Origin: JBHYDC01 sp051861205
GTDB lineage: Bacteria; Pseudomonadota; Alphaproteobacteria; Rhizobiales; Pleomorphomonadaceae
Length of the DNA stretch: 64,000 nucleotides
Assembly (NCBI GenBank): GCA_051861205.1
Contig: JBHYDC010000003.1
Span: 159,070 to 223,069 of the forward strand
Reading direction: 5' to 3'
Shown here piece after piece: positions 8,045 to 14,981 of this stretch (its first letter is position 1; every line of letters begins with the position of its first letter). Both the position numbers and the translations under genes were made by a program. Below the pieces are notes generated by a model. That model did not search any database, was not told the origin of the DNA, and saw only the letters and a program-made list of their open reading frames with translations.

Positions 8045-8878
8045 ATGAAAAAGCGATATATAATACTAGTTGCCTTCTTATTATTGGCCTTGCTGTCGGT
8101 GCTAGCAATCAAGCTGCATGAGTACAGGCAGATTAATGATTTCAAGGCGTTTTTTCACCGTGCAACCGCTCAGGGTTTGGGCGATGAAGACAGTCTAGTT
8201 GCAAGGTGGGCAAATAGATGGTCAGCTTGTATTGTGTCACAAGGAATTAATAGTGAATATCTGCTTTATGTCAAAAATTTCATGAAATTTATATCGGAGC
8301 AGACTTATCTTGAGCCAAGATTAATCTTTCGTTATCAAATTGAGAACTGCCCCAAAGACACTTTTTTTTACATTCGAGTTCATCGTAATGTCTCTAACGC
8401 ATTTGATATGATTATTAGCGACTTAGATAAGATTGGCGATTATGGAAAATTAATGCTGAATAATACTTTAAGCTTCAATGGTTACGGAATGGGGGCATTT
8501 CTGGGAAGTGAACAAAAACCCCGTCTTTATGCTTCTCTTTATTGCTTTTGCGAAAATGAGGAATCAAATGCTTTATGGAAATTGGTTGTACAAGAAGAGC
8601 TATTTCAGCTGATTACCGGTTCAATTGACATTGAAGGCGTATTGGCTCCAGCCTCAATTGTTGAGGAAGCACCGCCGGTAGATCCTATGGACGAACTGTC
8701 GGTTGAAAATCGGGGACTATTTTTAAATCACAATGTAAAAAACATGTGCAAGAAAGACGTGGAGCTTTTAATTACGCTCTATTCCGGTTCGGAGCTAACT
8801 TACAATTCAAGAATGAAAGATTACATGAATTATATTGATTTATACTATAGTGAAGTTAAAAAAACGCAGATAGAATAA
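8045..8878 (+). CDS. AT-rich hypothetical protein, DUF2927-like
   Basis: A 277-residue protein with an N-terminal membrane anchor or signal (KKRYIILVAFLLLALLSVLAI). Its layout recalls DUF2927 proteins: RWANRWSACIV near the start, then a conserved middle, then WKLVVQEELFQLI in the place of the family's C(L/I)xEELxQ, and finally CKKDVELLITLYSGSEL in the place of the LTxxDLxxLxxLY motif. The match is by eye and remote. The ATG at 8045 has GGGAAG before it. Base composition is far more AT-rich than the flanking chromosome, and codon use differs, which points to transfer. It follows the peptide and small membrane protein genes and may belong to the same acquired segment. Confidence 0.6.
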   Translation: MKKRYIILVAFLLLALLSVLAIKLHEYRQINDFKAFFHRATAQGLGDEDSLVARWANRWSACIVSQGINSEYLLYVKNFMKFISEQTYLEPRLIFRYQIENCPKDTFFYIRVHRNVSNAFDMIISDLDKIGDYGKLMLNNTLSFNGYGMGAFLGSEQKPRLYASLYCFCENEESNALWKLVVQEELFQLITGSIDIEGVLAPASIVEEAPPVDPMDELSVENRGLFLNHNVKNMCKKDVELLITLYSGSELTYNSRMKDYMNYIDLYYSEVKKTQIE

Positions 8879-9277
8879 TGTCTATGGGACGGTATAAAGA
8901 TTTGTTCATTCATAGATGTTGAGCGAAGGACGGGCATATGAGCGAGTTGACCCGCGCGGGGGCTATCAAATGCGACTTCACATAGTCAATCGATAGTCAC
9001 ATCGCCTACCAAGTTGGCTATATTCAATACTCGCCCTCGTAGAACACGCCAATCTTTGATCACGAGCCTGCATCAACCTCGCCTCGCGCTTTCACGTTCC
9101 TTGTGAGGTGGAGGTTTGCCGCGACGTTGGATTAGGCGTTCGCGACGGGGTTTCAGTCGATCCAGTTCGGCTACGTCGAGCCGCTGATGGTTTGAGCGGT
9201 GGTTACACTCAAGTTCCGTCCCCTCAAGCACGAATAGCCACTTGTGGCGGCGGTGCTATGCGGAAAAGGCGAGGGAG
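8879..9277. other. Non-coding stretch left of the integrative element
   Basis: About 400 bases between the AT-rich gene and the left att copy. Base composition returns to that of the chromosome. The frames are short and interrupted, and I can name no gene or remnant. It presumably joins the secretion locus segment to the ancestral DNA next to the tRNA-Ala integration hot spot. Confidence 0.4.
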
Positions 9278-9295
9278 TTGGTGGAGCCGAGGGGA
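9278..9295. repeat. Left att core (18-bp direct repeat)
   Basis: TTGGTGGAGCCGAGGGGA, identical to the sequence at the 3' end of tRNA-Ala at 17247-17264. Flanking bases differ, so the exact repeat is 18 bp. It marks the tRNA-distal junction of the element. Confidence 0.88.
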
Positions 9296-9358
9296 CACTC
9301 TGATTTGCTCTTCACCATCCGCAGAAATCAGCCAACTATCGACAACATAGGCGCTTTC

Positions 9359-9393
9359 GGGTACGTTTCGGGGGTACGCAACGGGGTACGCAA
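9359..9393. repeat. Left arm-type repeats (three GGGTACG copies)
   Basis: GGGTACGT at 9359, GGGTACGCAA at 9372 and GGGTACGCAA at 9384, in direct orientation with 13- and 12-base steps. They lie between the left att core and the integrase start, 64 bases inside the core. They are probably integrase arm-binding sites and, by position, may also repress the integrase promoter. Confidence 0.75.
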
Positions 9394-9405
9394 AGGATTG
9401 AACCC

Positions 9406-10788
9406 TTGGCCCGATCGCAAGAGACTGACAGGCGCTATCTGGAGCAGAAGAGTGGAAAGTGGCGTGTCACGGTGGCTGTACCGCGCGACCTCCAAGGCAC
9501 GCTGGGCACGCGCCTCAAGCGTTCATTGAACACCGACAGTCTTGCCGTTGCGAACGCTCTTAAGTGGCCTGTCATCGCGGAATTCAAGGACGAAATTGCC
9601 AAGGCGAGTAGCACAAGCAAACCGAAGGCCCTTCTTGTCGAAGCAGTGGAGATCGCCCGCTATCGATCGTTGGCCATAGATGCGGCTGAGTTAGCAGTCA
9701 TAGACGAGGCCATCGTACTTCGGGCTGAAGAGATCCAGGGTCCACCGATCGGTTTTGACACCGATGAACCGCTCTTCGACCCCGAGCGGGAACAGGAAGC
9801 TTTCCGATACGTGGCTACGGCGAGGGGCGAGGCGACACCGCTCGACCTCCACCACCAGCGCTACCTCGACGGCTCCAACGTGAAGCCCCGTACAAAGGGT
9901 GATGACGTTCGAGCCCTGAAGTTCCTCACTGAATGGTGCGTAAAGAACGGTGTTGAGCAGACTGTCCAGGCCATCACGAAGAGACGTGCTGTCCGTTTTA
10001 TGGATGATCTTCCTGCCCTAATGCCCGGGCGCGAGTCCGCGACATTGCAGAAGTACCTGAACCGCCTCTCCCGGTACTGGCAATGGCTGAATAGACGAGA
10101 CGTTGTGGAGACAGACGTCTGGTCGGGCTTAAAGCTCCCGACAAAGTCTTTAGAGCGGGGAACGCAGGAGCGACCCTTCACAGATGCGGAAATGACGAAG
10201 CTTCTTGAGGGCGAAGCTGCGCAGGTGCTTCACGACTTGATGCGGATCGCGGCTTTGACGGGTGCGCGGCTCGAAGCGATTGTCGACCTTCGGGTTGACG
10301 GTTGCAGCGAAGGTTTGTTCCTCTTCAAGCCGCAGAAAAAGGAAAGGGGTGAACGAGCGGTGCCGATCCATACGGAACTCTTTGAGATTGTTTCGCGCCG
10401 CTGCGCCGGTAAGGCGGGGCAGGACAGCTTGTTCCCGGAGTGGCCACCGCCGAAGAAGTCTACAAGCGAGCGGGAGCGATCTTTTAAGGCATCGAATGCC
10501 TTCACCGACTATAGGCGCTCGGTCGGCGTCGAAGAAATGGTGGAGGGAAAGCGCCGATCCCTTGTCAACTTCCATAGCTTCCGTCGCTGGTTCATCACCA
10601 AGGCAGAACAGGCGGGACAGCCAGAGAGCATCATTGCTGCTGTCGTCGGGCACAAGCGGCAGGGCATGACACTCGGGCGGTATTCGGCGGGACCGTCGCG
10701 GGAGCAGGCGAGAGCGTGTGTGGAGGCGGTGCGGTTGCCGGAAATGACGGACACGCCGGACGGAAACGGACGGGCTAAGGGCGCGTGA
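9406..10788 (+). CDS. Tyrosine site-specific integrase
   Basis: A 460-residue tyrosine recombinase. An N-terminal arm-binding region (residues 1-60, YLEQKSGKWRVTVAVPRDL, DUF6538-like) is followed by a core-binding SAM-like domain (about 145-240). The catalytic domain carries Arg288 (TGARLEAI), His390 and Arg393 (HSFRRW), His416 (GHKRQGMTLGRY) and Tyr426. All catalytic residues are intact, so the enzyme should be active. There is no ATG. I use TTG at 9406, with AAAGGA eight bases upstream; that site abuts the last arm repeat. It sits at the left end and should drive integration into tRNA-Ala. The end of its frame at 10788 is followed by a hairpin at 10891. Confidence 0.93.
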   Translation: MARSQETDRRYLEQKSGKWRVTVAVPRDLQGTLGTRLKRSLNTDSLAVANALKWPVIAEFKDEIAKASSTSKPKALLVEAVEIARYRSLAIDAAELAVIDEAIVLRAEEIQGPPIGFDTDEPLFDPEREQEAFRYVATARGEATPLDLHHQRYLDGSNVKPRTKGDDVRALKFLTEWCVKNGVEQTVQAITKRRAVRFMDDLPALMPGRESATLQKYLNRLSRYWQWLNRRDVVETDVWSGLKLPTKSLERGTQERPFTDAEMTKLLEGEAAQVLHDLMRIAALTGARLEAIVDLRVDGCSEGLFLFKPQKKERGERAVPIHTELFEIVSRRCAGKAGQDSLFPEWPPPKKSTSERERSFKASNAFTDYRRSVGVEEMVEGKRRSLVNFHSFRRWFITKAEQAGQPESIIAAVVGHKRQGMTLGRYSAGPSREQARACVEAVRLPEMTDTPDGNGRAKGA

Positions 10789-10890
10789 GGCACACTGCCG
10801 GAGTACTGACGAGAGAACTTCCCCCTCCGCTGTCACAGAAACCGCAAAGCCTCACAGACTTTCCGTGTTCCGAACGGGTTAGCTAAAGGA

Positions 10891-10916
10891 AACGCCGGAG
10901 ATTGCTCCCCGGCGTT
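10891..10916 (+). terminator. Hairpin downstream of the integrase gene
   Basis: AACGCCGG (10891-10898) pairs perfectly with CCGGCGTT (10909-10916). It lies about 100 bases after the integrase stop codon. There is no T-tract. Confidence 0.45.
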
Positions 10917-10995
10917 AAGGCAACCTCAGACCGCATATCGCAGGCCCGAAGTAGGCAGTGGCGTCAGCCGGCTACCAGCAGCAGCGCCAATGACC

Positions 10996-11037
10996 GCATA
11001 CGCGCTCCCACCGGTCGAACCGGTAGCGCAGGTATGC
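10996..11037. repeat. Long three-part palindrome
   Basis: GCATAC-GCGCT-(CCC)-ACCGGT-CGA-ACCGGT-AGCGC-(AG)-GTATGC: 17 base pairs in three blocks around a 3-base loop. It is the strongest palindrome within the element and lies in non-coding sequence. It is a candidate origin, regulator-binding or structured-RNA site. Confidence 0.6.
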
Positions 11038-11212
11038 GTTGACCCAATGGCAAGCTCGATGGCTGCTCAAGGGGCGCACTCCTCTTCTGAGGGCGTGCCG
11101 TTGCGGTCTCAGGGCAAATCGCGTATACGCAGGATGCATTATCTGCGTTTACGAGCTTCGCCTTCGCCCTCGGTTTGGCACTGAAGGTCGCCGAGGGACG
11201 CTGGCGAGAATG

Positions 11213-11251
11213 ACGGCCTCGGGGTACCAGCCCGGGGCCGTTTCTCGTTCC
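11213..11251 (+). terminator. GC-rich hairpin with T-rich tail
   Basis: ACGGCCTCGGG (11213-11223) pairs with CCCGGGGCCGT (11231-11241), with one G-T wobble and a 7-base loop, followed by TTTCTCGTTC. It looks like an intrinsic terminator on the plus strand, but no gene ends just before it. It may therefore end an untranslated RNA starting in the palindrome-rich stretch. Confidence 0.45.
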
Positions 11252-11431
11252 AGGCACCGCACCCTGACATAGCACAAGCGTTGTCCAACTCCAAGCGGAC
11301 CACTCAAAGTGCTACATGTTGTATGAGGAGTCGTTAAGACTCCGTTAACCATTTCAAGATGCGATTGAGTTTCCAGTGGAAAAGCACTCCGCCTCATGCA
11401 TAATGGTTATGAGGCCGGCGGGTGCGAAAAA

Positions 11432-11884
11432 ATGGCGGAATTCTCGGTCACTTTGGCTGAATTGCAGCGAGAGAAGGAGCGTCTCACGACGCGACTTTCC
11501 GAAGTTGAGGCTGCGCTGAAGGCGATTCAGCGGGCGGCTGAGGCCATGAACAAAGTCGGACCGCTATCCACAGATGATGCATCCGCTGTGGACACAACTC
11601 ATCCAAAAGGACCGAATCGGCGGTTGCGCCATCGGTCCCCGATTCGCCCGGCTGAGATTGCTGAGCACGCTAGATCAATCCTGCTGTCGCATGGCCAGCC
11701 AATGACCCGTGGTGAATTAGCGCATGCTTTAGAGCAACGCGGCGTCCTTCTAGTTGCAGCAGATAAGGGTAAAAATGTAGGTACTATCCTATGGCGTCAT
11801 CCTGGAATGTTCATAAATCTCGATAAGCTCGGGTATTGGCTGCGTGACGTTGCATTACCCGGCGTTTACGAACCTAGAGAATAG
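11432..11884 (+). CDS. Coiled-coil and winged-helix DNA-binding-like protein
   Basis: About 150 residues. The first 40 form a predicted coiled coil (LAELQREKERLTTRLSEVEAAL). A low-complexity linker follows, and the C-terminal 70 residues (PAEIAEHARSILLSHGQPMT, then RGELAHALEQRGV) resemble the HARE-HTH/winged-helix type often seen in bacterial element and nucleoid proteins. The end (GTILWRHPGMFINLDKLGYW) also fits that type. I prefer ATG 11432; an upstream in-frame ATG at 11396 has no ribosome binding site. It lies alone between the palindrome-rich stretch and the serine recombinase, and may bind element DNA. Its specific role is not known. Confidence 0.65.
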   Translation: MAEFSVTLAELQREKERLTTRLSEVEAALKAIQRAAEAMNKVGPLSTDDASAVDTTHPKGPNRRLRHRSPIRPAEIAEHARSILLSHGQPMTRGELAHALEQRGVLLVAADKGKNVGTILWRHPGMFINLDKLGYWLRDVALPGVYEPRE

Positions 11885-12176
11885 AGCTTCCCGGTTGTTC
11901 CTCTAGCACCACTCGCGTGAGAGGTACCCCCTTACGTGGCGACGGCGAGGATTTACCCCCGTGCCGGTGGCCGAAAAGGGGACCCGAAGGCTTGGCGGTC
12001 TCCCTCGGGCGGCACTCCGGCACGTCCCTGCGCTTCCCCTCCGTCCAATAGACCCCGCCCTCTCGGACGTGTCCGCCGCCTCCCGTTAGCTGCGTCCAAA
12101 ACGTGGCCGTTGACTTCTGGACGGAACCGACTCAACATCTCTAGACCTTTTGGACACCACCGAGAGAGGATCAAGG
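11885..12176. promoter_or_regulatory. Leader of the serine recombinase with inverted repeats
   Basis: No gene is seen. GTCCAAAA (12094-12101) and its exact inverse TTTTGGAC (12148-12155) lie just before the serine recombinase, and GTCCAA also occurs at 12045. Serine resolvases often bind paired inverted sites next to their own gene, so this may be a res-like site and autoregulatory region. The assignment rests on position and symmetry only. Confidence 0.4.
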
Positions 12177-12734
12177 ATGCTGATTGGATACGCACGCACC
12201 TCCACCACTGAACAGAAAGCCGGGCTTGAAGCCCAGCACCGCGACCTCTCCGCCGAGGGATGCGAGAAGATCTTCGCCGAGCATGTCTCCTCGGTGGCCG
12301 AACGGGCGGAGCTTGAGCGAGCACTGGAGTTCATCCGTGAGGGTGACACGTTGGTTGTCACCAAGCTCGACAGGCTCGCAAGGTCCGTCACCACCGCTTG
12401 GCACGTGGTGGAGCACCTGGAGAGGAAGGGGGCGGGGCTCCGCATCCTCAACCTAGGTGGCGACCGTGTGGACACCAAGAGTGCCACGGGCAAGCTCATC
12501 CTCACCATCTTCTCGGGCTTCGCGCAGTTCGAACGCGAGATGATGCTGGAGCGCCAGAAGGAGGGCATCGCCAAGGCCAAAACAGAGGGCCGCTACAAGG
12601 GGCGGCCACCAAGTGCCAAGCTCAAGGCCGACTTGGTGCGGACCCTAGCGGCGGAGGGCAAGACCCCGACCGACATCGCCAAGGCCCTCGGGATCGGGAG
12701 AGGCAGTGTCTATCGAGCCCTCGCCACCACCTGA
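12177..12734 (+). CDS. Serine recombinase (resolvase/invertase family)
   Basis: A 185-residue small serine recombinase. The catalytic domain starts MLIGYARTST with the nucleophile Ser9. It continues with KLDRLARS (conserved arginines, about 64-71) and an E helix containing FAQFEREMMLERQKEGI (about 118-136). The C-terminal helix-turn-helix is PTDIAKALGIGRGSVYRAL (about 163-181). The family resolves cointegrates or inverts segments. ATG 12177 was chosen since it begins the conserved strand and has a purine-rich leader; an earlier in-frame TTG at 12150 would add nine unsupported residues. Its place inside an element that already has a tyrosine integrase suggests a role in multimer resolution. 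Confidence 0.92.
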   Translation: MLIGYARTSTTEQKAGLEAQHRDLSAEGCEKIFAEHVSSVAERAELERALEFIREGDTLVVTKLDRLARSVTTAWHVVEHLERKGAGLRILNLGGDRVDTKSATGKLILTIFSGFAQFEREMMLERQKEGIAKAKTEGRYKGRPPSAKLKADLVRTLAAEGKTPTDIAKALGIGRGSVYRALATT

Positions 12735-12817
12735 AACGAAGAGGGCATGGCCCACTCGCTAAAGCGCTCGACGTGGCGGACTTCTAGACACCCTAAGGAA
12801 CCCAAAGGAATAACTCC

Positions 12818-12994
12818 ATGCGCCTGTTCTATATGTTCGTCACCATCGTGGCCTTGGTCTTTGCTGCCCACATGTTCCGCTATGAGGTCCGGTGGATGCA
12901 GACGGGGAAGTTCACGAGGCACGACCGATGGACGGGCCATACGGAGTATTGTCTCTACAACGGAAGCCAGTCGGCTTGCCGCGTCATGTTCTAA
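12818..12994 (+). CDS. Small single-pass membrane protein (58 residues)
   Basis: A 58-residue frame read directly from the sequence: MRLFYMFVTIVALVFAAHMF, then a charged part with two cysteines (EYCLYNGSQSACRVMF end). The first 20 residues form one transmembrane helix or signal anchor. AAAGGA lies nine bases before the ATG. It follows the serine recombinase by 83 bases and precedes another small frame by 16 bases. The family is not recognised. Confidence 0.5.
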   Translation: MRLFYMFVTIVALVFAAHMFRYEVRWMQTGKFTRHDRWTGHTEYCLYNGSQSACRVMF

Positions 12995-13010
12995 CTTTAA
13001 GGAGTTCGCT

Positions 13011-13130
13011 ATGAGCGAGTGTTTTGATTACTTCGGAAATGTCGTCTCGGTGGGCTACACGGTCCGCATCGGGCATGGCGCGAAAGGCGGAAAACCGCAG
13101 AAAACCGCCAAAGTTCGTGCCCAGAGATAG
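13011..13130 (+). CDS. Very small protein (39 residues), 3' half duplicated downstream
   Basis: MSECFDYFGNVVSVGYTVRI, followed by a basic tail (GHGAKGGKPQKTAKVRAQR). The ribosome binding site AAGGAG lies six bases before the ATG, the best such site in the element. The last 20 or so codons are copied 302 bases downstream in the same phase (near 13366-13432) without a start codon, as part of a tandem repeat. The family is not recognised. The strong ribosome binding site makes it likely to be translated. Confidence 0.55.
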   Translation: MSECFDYFGNVVSVGYTVRIGHGAKGGKPQKTAKVRAQR

Positions 13131-13652
13131 GCCGATCGCTATATGTGAGCCGCACGATTTACACGAACTTTGAGGTCAGACCCAATGATTTCAATGGGTT
13201 ACGGGTTTTAAAACAACCAGTATAGAGGCAGAGGCTCAAAGTAGTAATAGAGCAGTCTAGACCCATGGTACGGATCAACCTCCTCACCCTTCTAACCAAG
13301 CGTCCAGGCTGTAGCGCCTATGTGAATTCGGTACTGAAGTTCTCTCCGAGAGAGCGTGCACCGATCCGCATCGGGCATAGCGCTGAAGGCGAAAAACCGC
13401 AGAAAACCGCTAAAGTTCGTGCCCCGGGATAGGCTCATCGCTATATGTGAGCCGCACGATTTGCACGAACCTTGAGGTCGGTCTCAATGATTTCAATGGG
13501 TTACGGGTTTTAAAAAGGCCCGTATAGAGGCTGACGCTCCAAGTCGTAATTGAGCAGTCTAGACCCATGGTACGGATCAACCTCCTCACCCTTCTAACCA
13601 AGCGTCCAGGCTGTAACGCCTACGTGCAGTCGGTGCTGAAGTTCTCTCCGAG
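13064..13652. repeat. Tandem imperfect direct repeat, period 302 bases
   Basis: Copy 1 (13064-13350) and copy 2 (13366-13652) align over about 287 bases with scattered substitutions. They share long exact blocks such as CGCTATATGTGAGCCGCACG, and one near 13256-13312 that begins GCAGTCTAGACCCATGGTAC. Copy 1 contains the end of the 39-residue gene; copy 2 contains an orphan version of it. Each copy also holds an AAAACCGC repeat. The high conservation of the non-coding part suggests a functional unit (structured RNA or binding region) and not just gene duplication. Confidence 0.85.
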
Positions 13653-14218
13653 TTTGCCTGAGGTGACCATGGTGAGGGAGGCGGGAAGAGAGTGATGCAC
13701 CTCCTCAAGGTCACCCCCCTTAGAGCACCAACCTCAAAGCCCCGCCCCTATCGTCTCGCCATGCGGGACCAGCGACAGACCTGACCACCAGAGCCCCTTC
13801 GATAGCAACTTAGCTTGGCTCCTACAACTCCGGGTTATGCCATAGAGCGCCCGAGGCACCACCTCCCTTGACCACCTTGAGCAAGCCAAAGGGTGCTCCA
13901 GACGAAGCGCGGAGCTTCGCTCAAACCTATCCAAGCGATAGCAAGGCAGTTCTCTTGGATAAGCCATAGTACTATGCCGATGAAGTTCAGACCTTCAAGG
14001 CGAATTATATGCCTTCTATAGGCAATACCTCCGAACACTACACAAGCCGAATACAACGATATGTTTGATGTGCAATGCCGGTGTTGTGTAGCGATCCGCC
14101 GTTTCTAGGCAATTCACAGAAATATTGTTTACAAAAGTGAGCAATATCGTACCGTTTAAGTTGCAGGCATCAACATCGCTTAATGAATGATGCTGCATGA
14201 ACGCAAATAGGAGTTCTC
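13131..14218. other. Non-coding repeat-rich stretch in the element
   Basis: More than 1 kb without a supported gene. The first half is the 302-base tandem repeat. After it, GGTGACC (near 13660) can pair with GGTCACC (near 13709), and a composite repeat, CCTCAAGGTC (13703-13712) then GAGCACCAACCTCAA (13723-13737), recurs near 16674-16707. The last 250 bases are more AT-rich and should hold the promoter of the gene at 14219. Open frames on the minus strand here have no convincing start or composition. Confidence 0.45.
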
Positions 14219-14908
14219 ATGTCTCAAAATGTGTCTAACCGCCGCTATACCGCGCCTGCCGGACTTTTGGATGCGCTCGAACGTTGTCTGGTGGCTTGTG
14301 AGGTAAGCCCTACAAGTCCGAGCGTTGAAGAGCTCTCGCGAGCTTTCACCCTGCTAAAAGACAATAACCGCATTCCGGCTGTCCAAAGCTTCGAAGAGCG
14401 CACAATCGACGAACGAAAGGCCATCGTCTTCCACGTGAAGAAACCTCGTGACAGCGCAACGACGCTCCGGATCATGGACCCGCCCCTCGCCGCGGCCCTT
14501 CTTCTCCATGTTTCCTTCTTCGGATCGATCGATATCCACGTTCCAGTAGACAAGACCAGTAAGGATCTCTTCTACCTGAAGCTCCATCTCCGTGATGCCC
14601 AAGACACTTCTGCCGATTCTCCTCGTTCAAAACCTTACGCTCATCGCTTAGCAGTGGACGCCCGCGTTACAGAAAATGCATTGCTGAATACGGACTACCA
14701 TGACATTCGCAGAAGCAAACTTGGACGGTTCTTGAAGCCGTCGAAAGAATACATGCCAAACGAAACTCGGAAGGAAGCCATCGAGGCAAGTTGCTATCAC
14801 GCGAAAGAAAGAGGTAAGGCAGGTGAAGACGTGCGCCTACTGGCTCTTCTGACACGCGCCTACGACCTCCTCGACGCGCAATATCCCGTCGGAGGGAACG
14901 GAGGCTAA
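14219..14908 (+). CDS. Hypothetical element protein
   Basis: A 229-residue soluble protein with AGGAG before the ATG. I recognise no family. It is mixed alpha/beta by composition, has no membrane segment, and ends with a Tyr/Asp-containing helix and PVGGNGG. A block near residue 145-175 (AVDARVTENALLNTDYHDIR) is polar. It is 73 bases upstream of the polymerase-like gene on the same strand, and both are bracketed by the same composite repeat. They may therefore form one module, perhaps for replication of the element. Function is unknown. Confidence 0.6.
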   Translation: MSQNVSNRRYTAPAGLLDALERCLVACEVSPTSPSVEELSRAFTLLKDNNRIPAVQSFEERTIDERKAIVFHVKKPRDSATTLRIMDPPLAAALLLHVSFFGSIDIHVPVDKTSKDLFYLKLHLRDAQDTSADSPRSKPYAHRLAVDARVTENALLNTDYHDIRRSKLGRFLKPSKEYMPNETRKEAIEASCYHAKERGKAGEDVRLLALLTRAYDLLDAQYPVGGNGG

Positions 14909-14981
14909 TCACTGCCTCTCCTCACATGCGGTTACTAATGAATAGGGCGGATCATAACATCTCAAAATGAAAGGCCGCTTG

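Larger units (their letters stand above)
10789..11431. other. Non-coding stretch with strong palindromes
   Basis: No gene is convincing in these 640 bases. It holds a simple hairpin after the integrase (10891-10916), a long three-part palindrome (10996-11037), a GCGTATACGC palindrome near 11111, and a GC-rich hairpin with a T-rich tail (11213-11251). The density of inverted repeats would fit a replication or transfer origin for the element, but no iterons or known origin type were recognised. Confidence 0.4.

Noticed and set aside
7133..9277. RTX toxin gene
   Set aside because: No GGxGxDxxx nonapeptide repeats in any frame. The glycine run is a homopolymer tract, not RTX repeats.
12398..12787. 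129-codon plus-strand frame overlapping the serine recombinase
   Set aside because: It is a shadow in another frame of a gene with full catalytic motifs; Gly/Arg/Pro-rich composition is typical of GC-rich shadows.
13064..13652. CRISPR array
   Set aside because: There are only two copies of about 287 bases; no short regular repeats with unique spacers and no cas genes.
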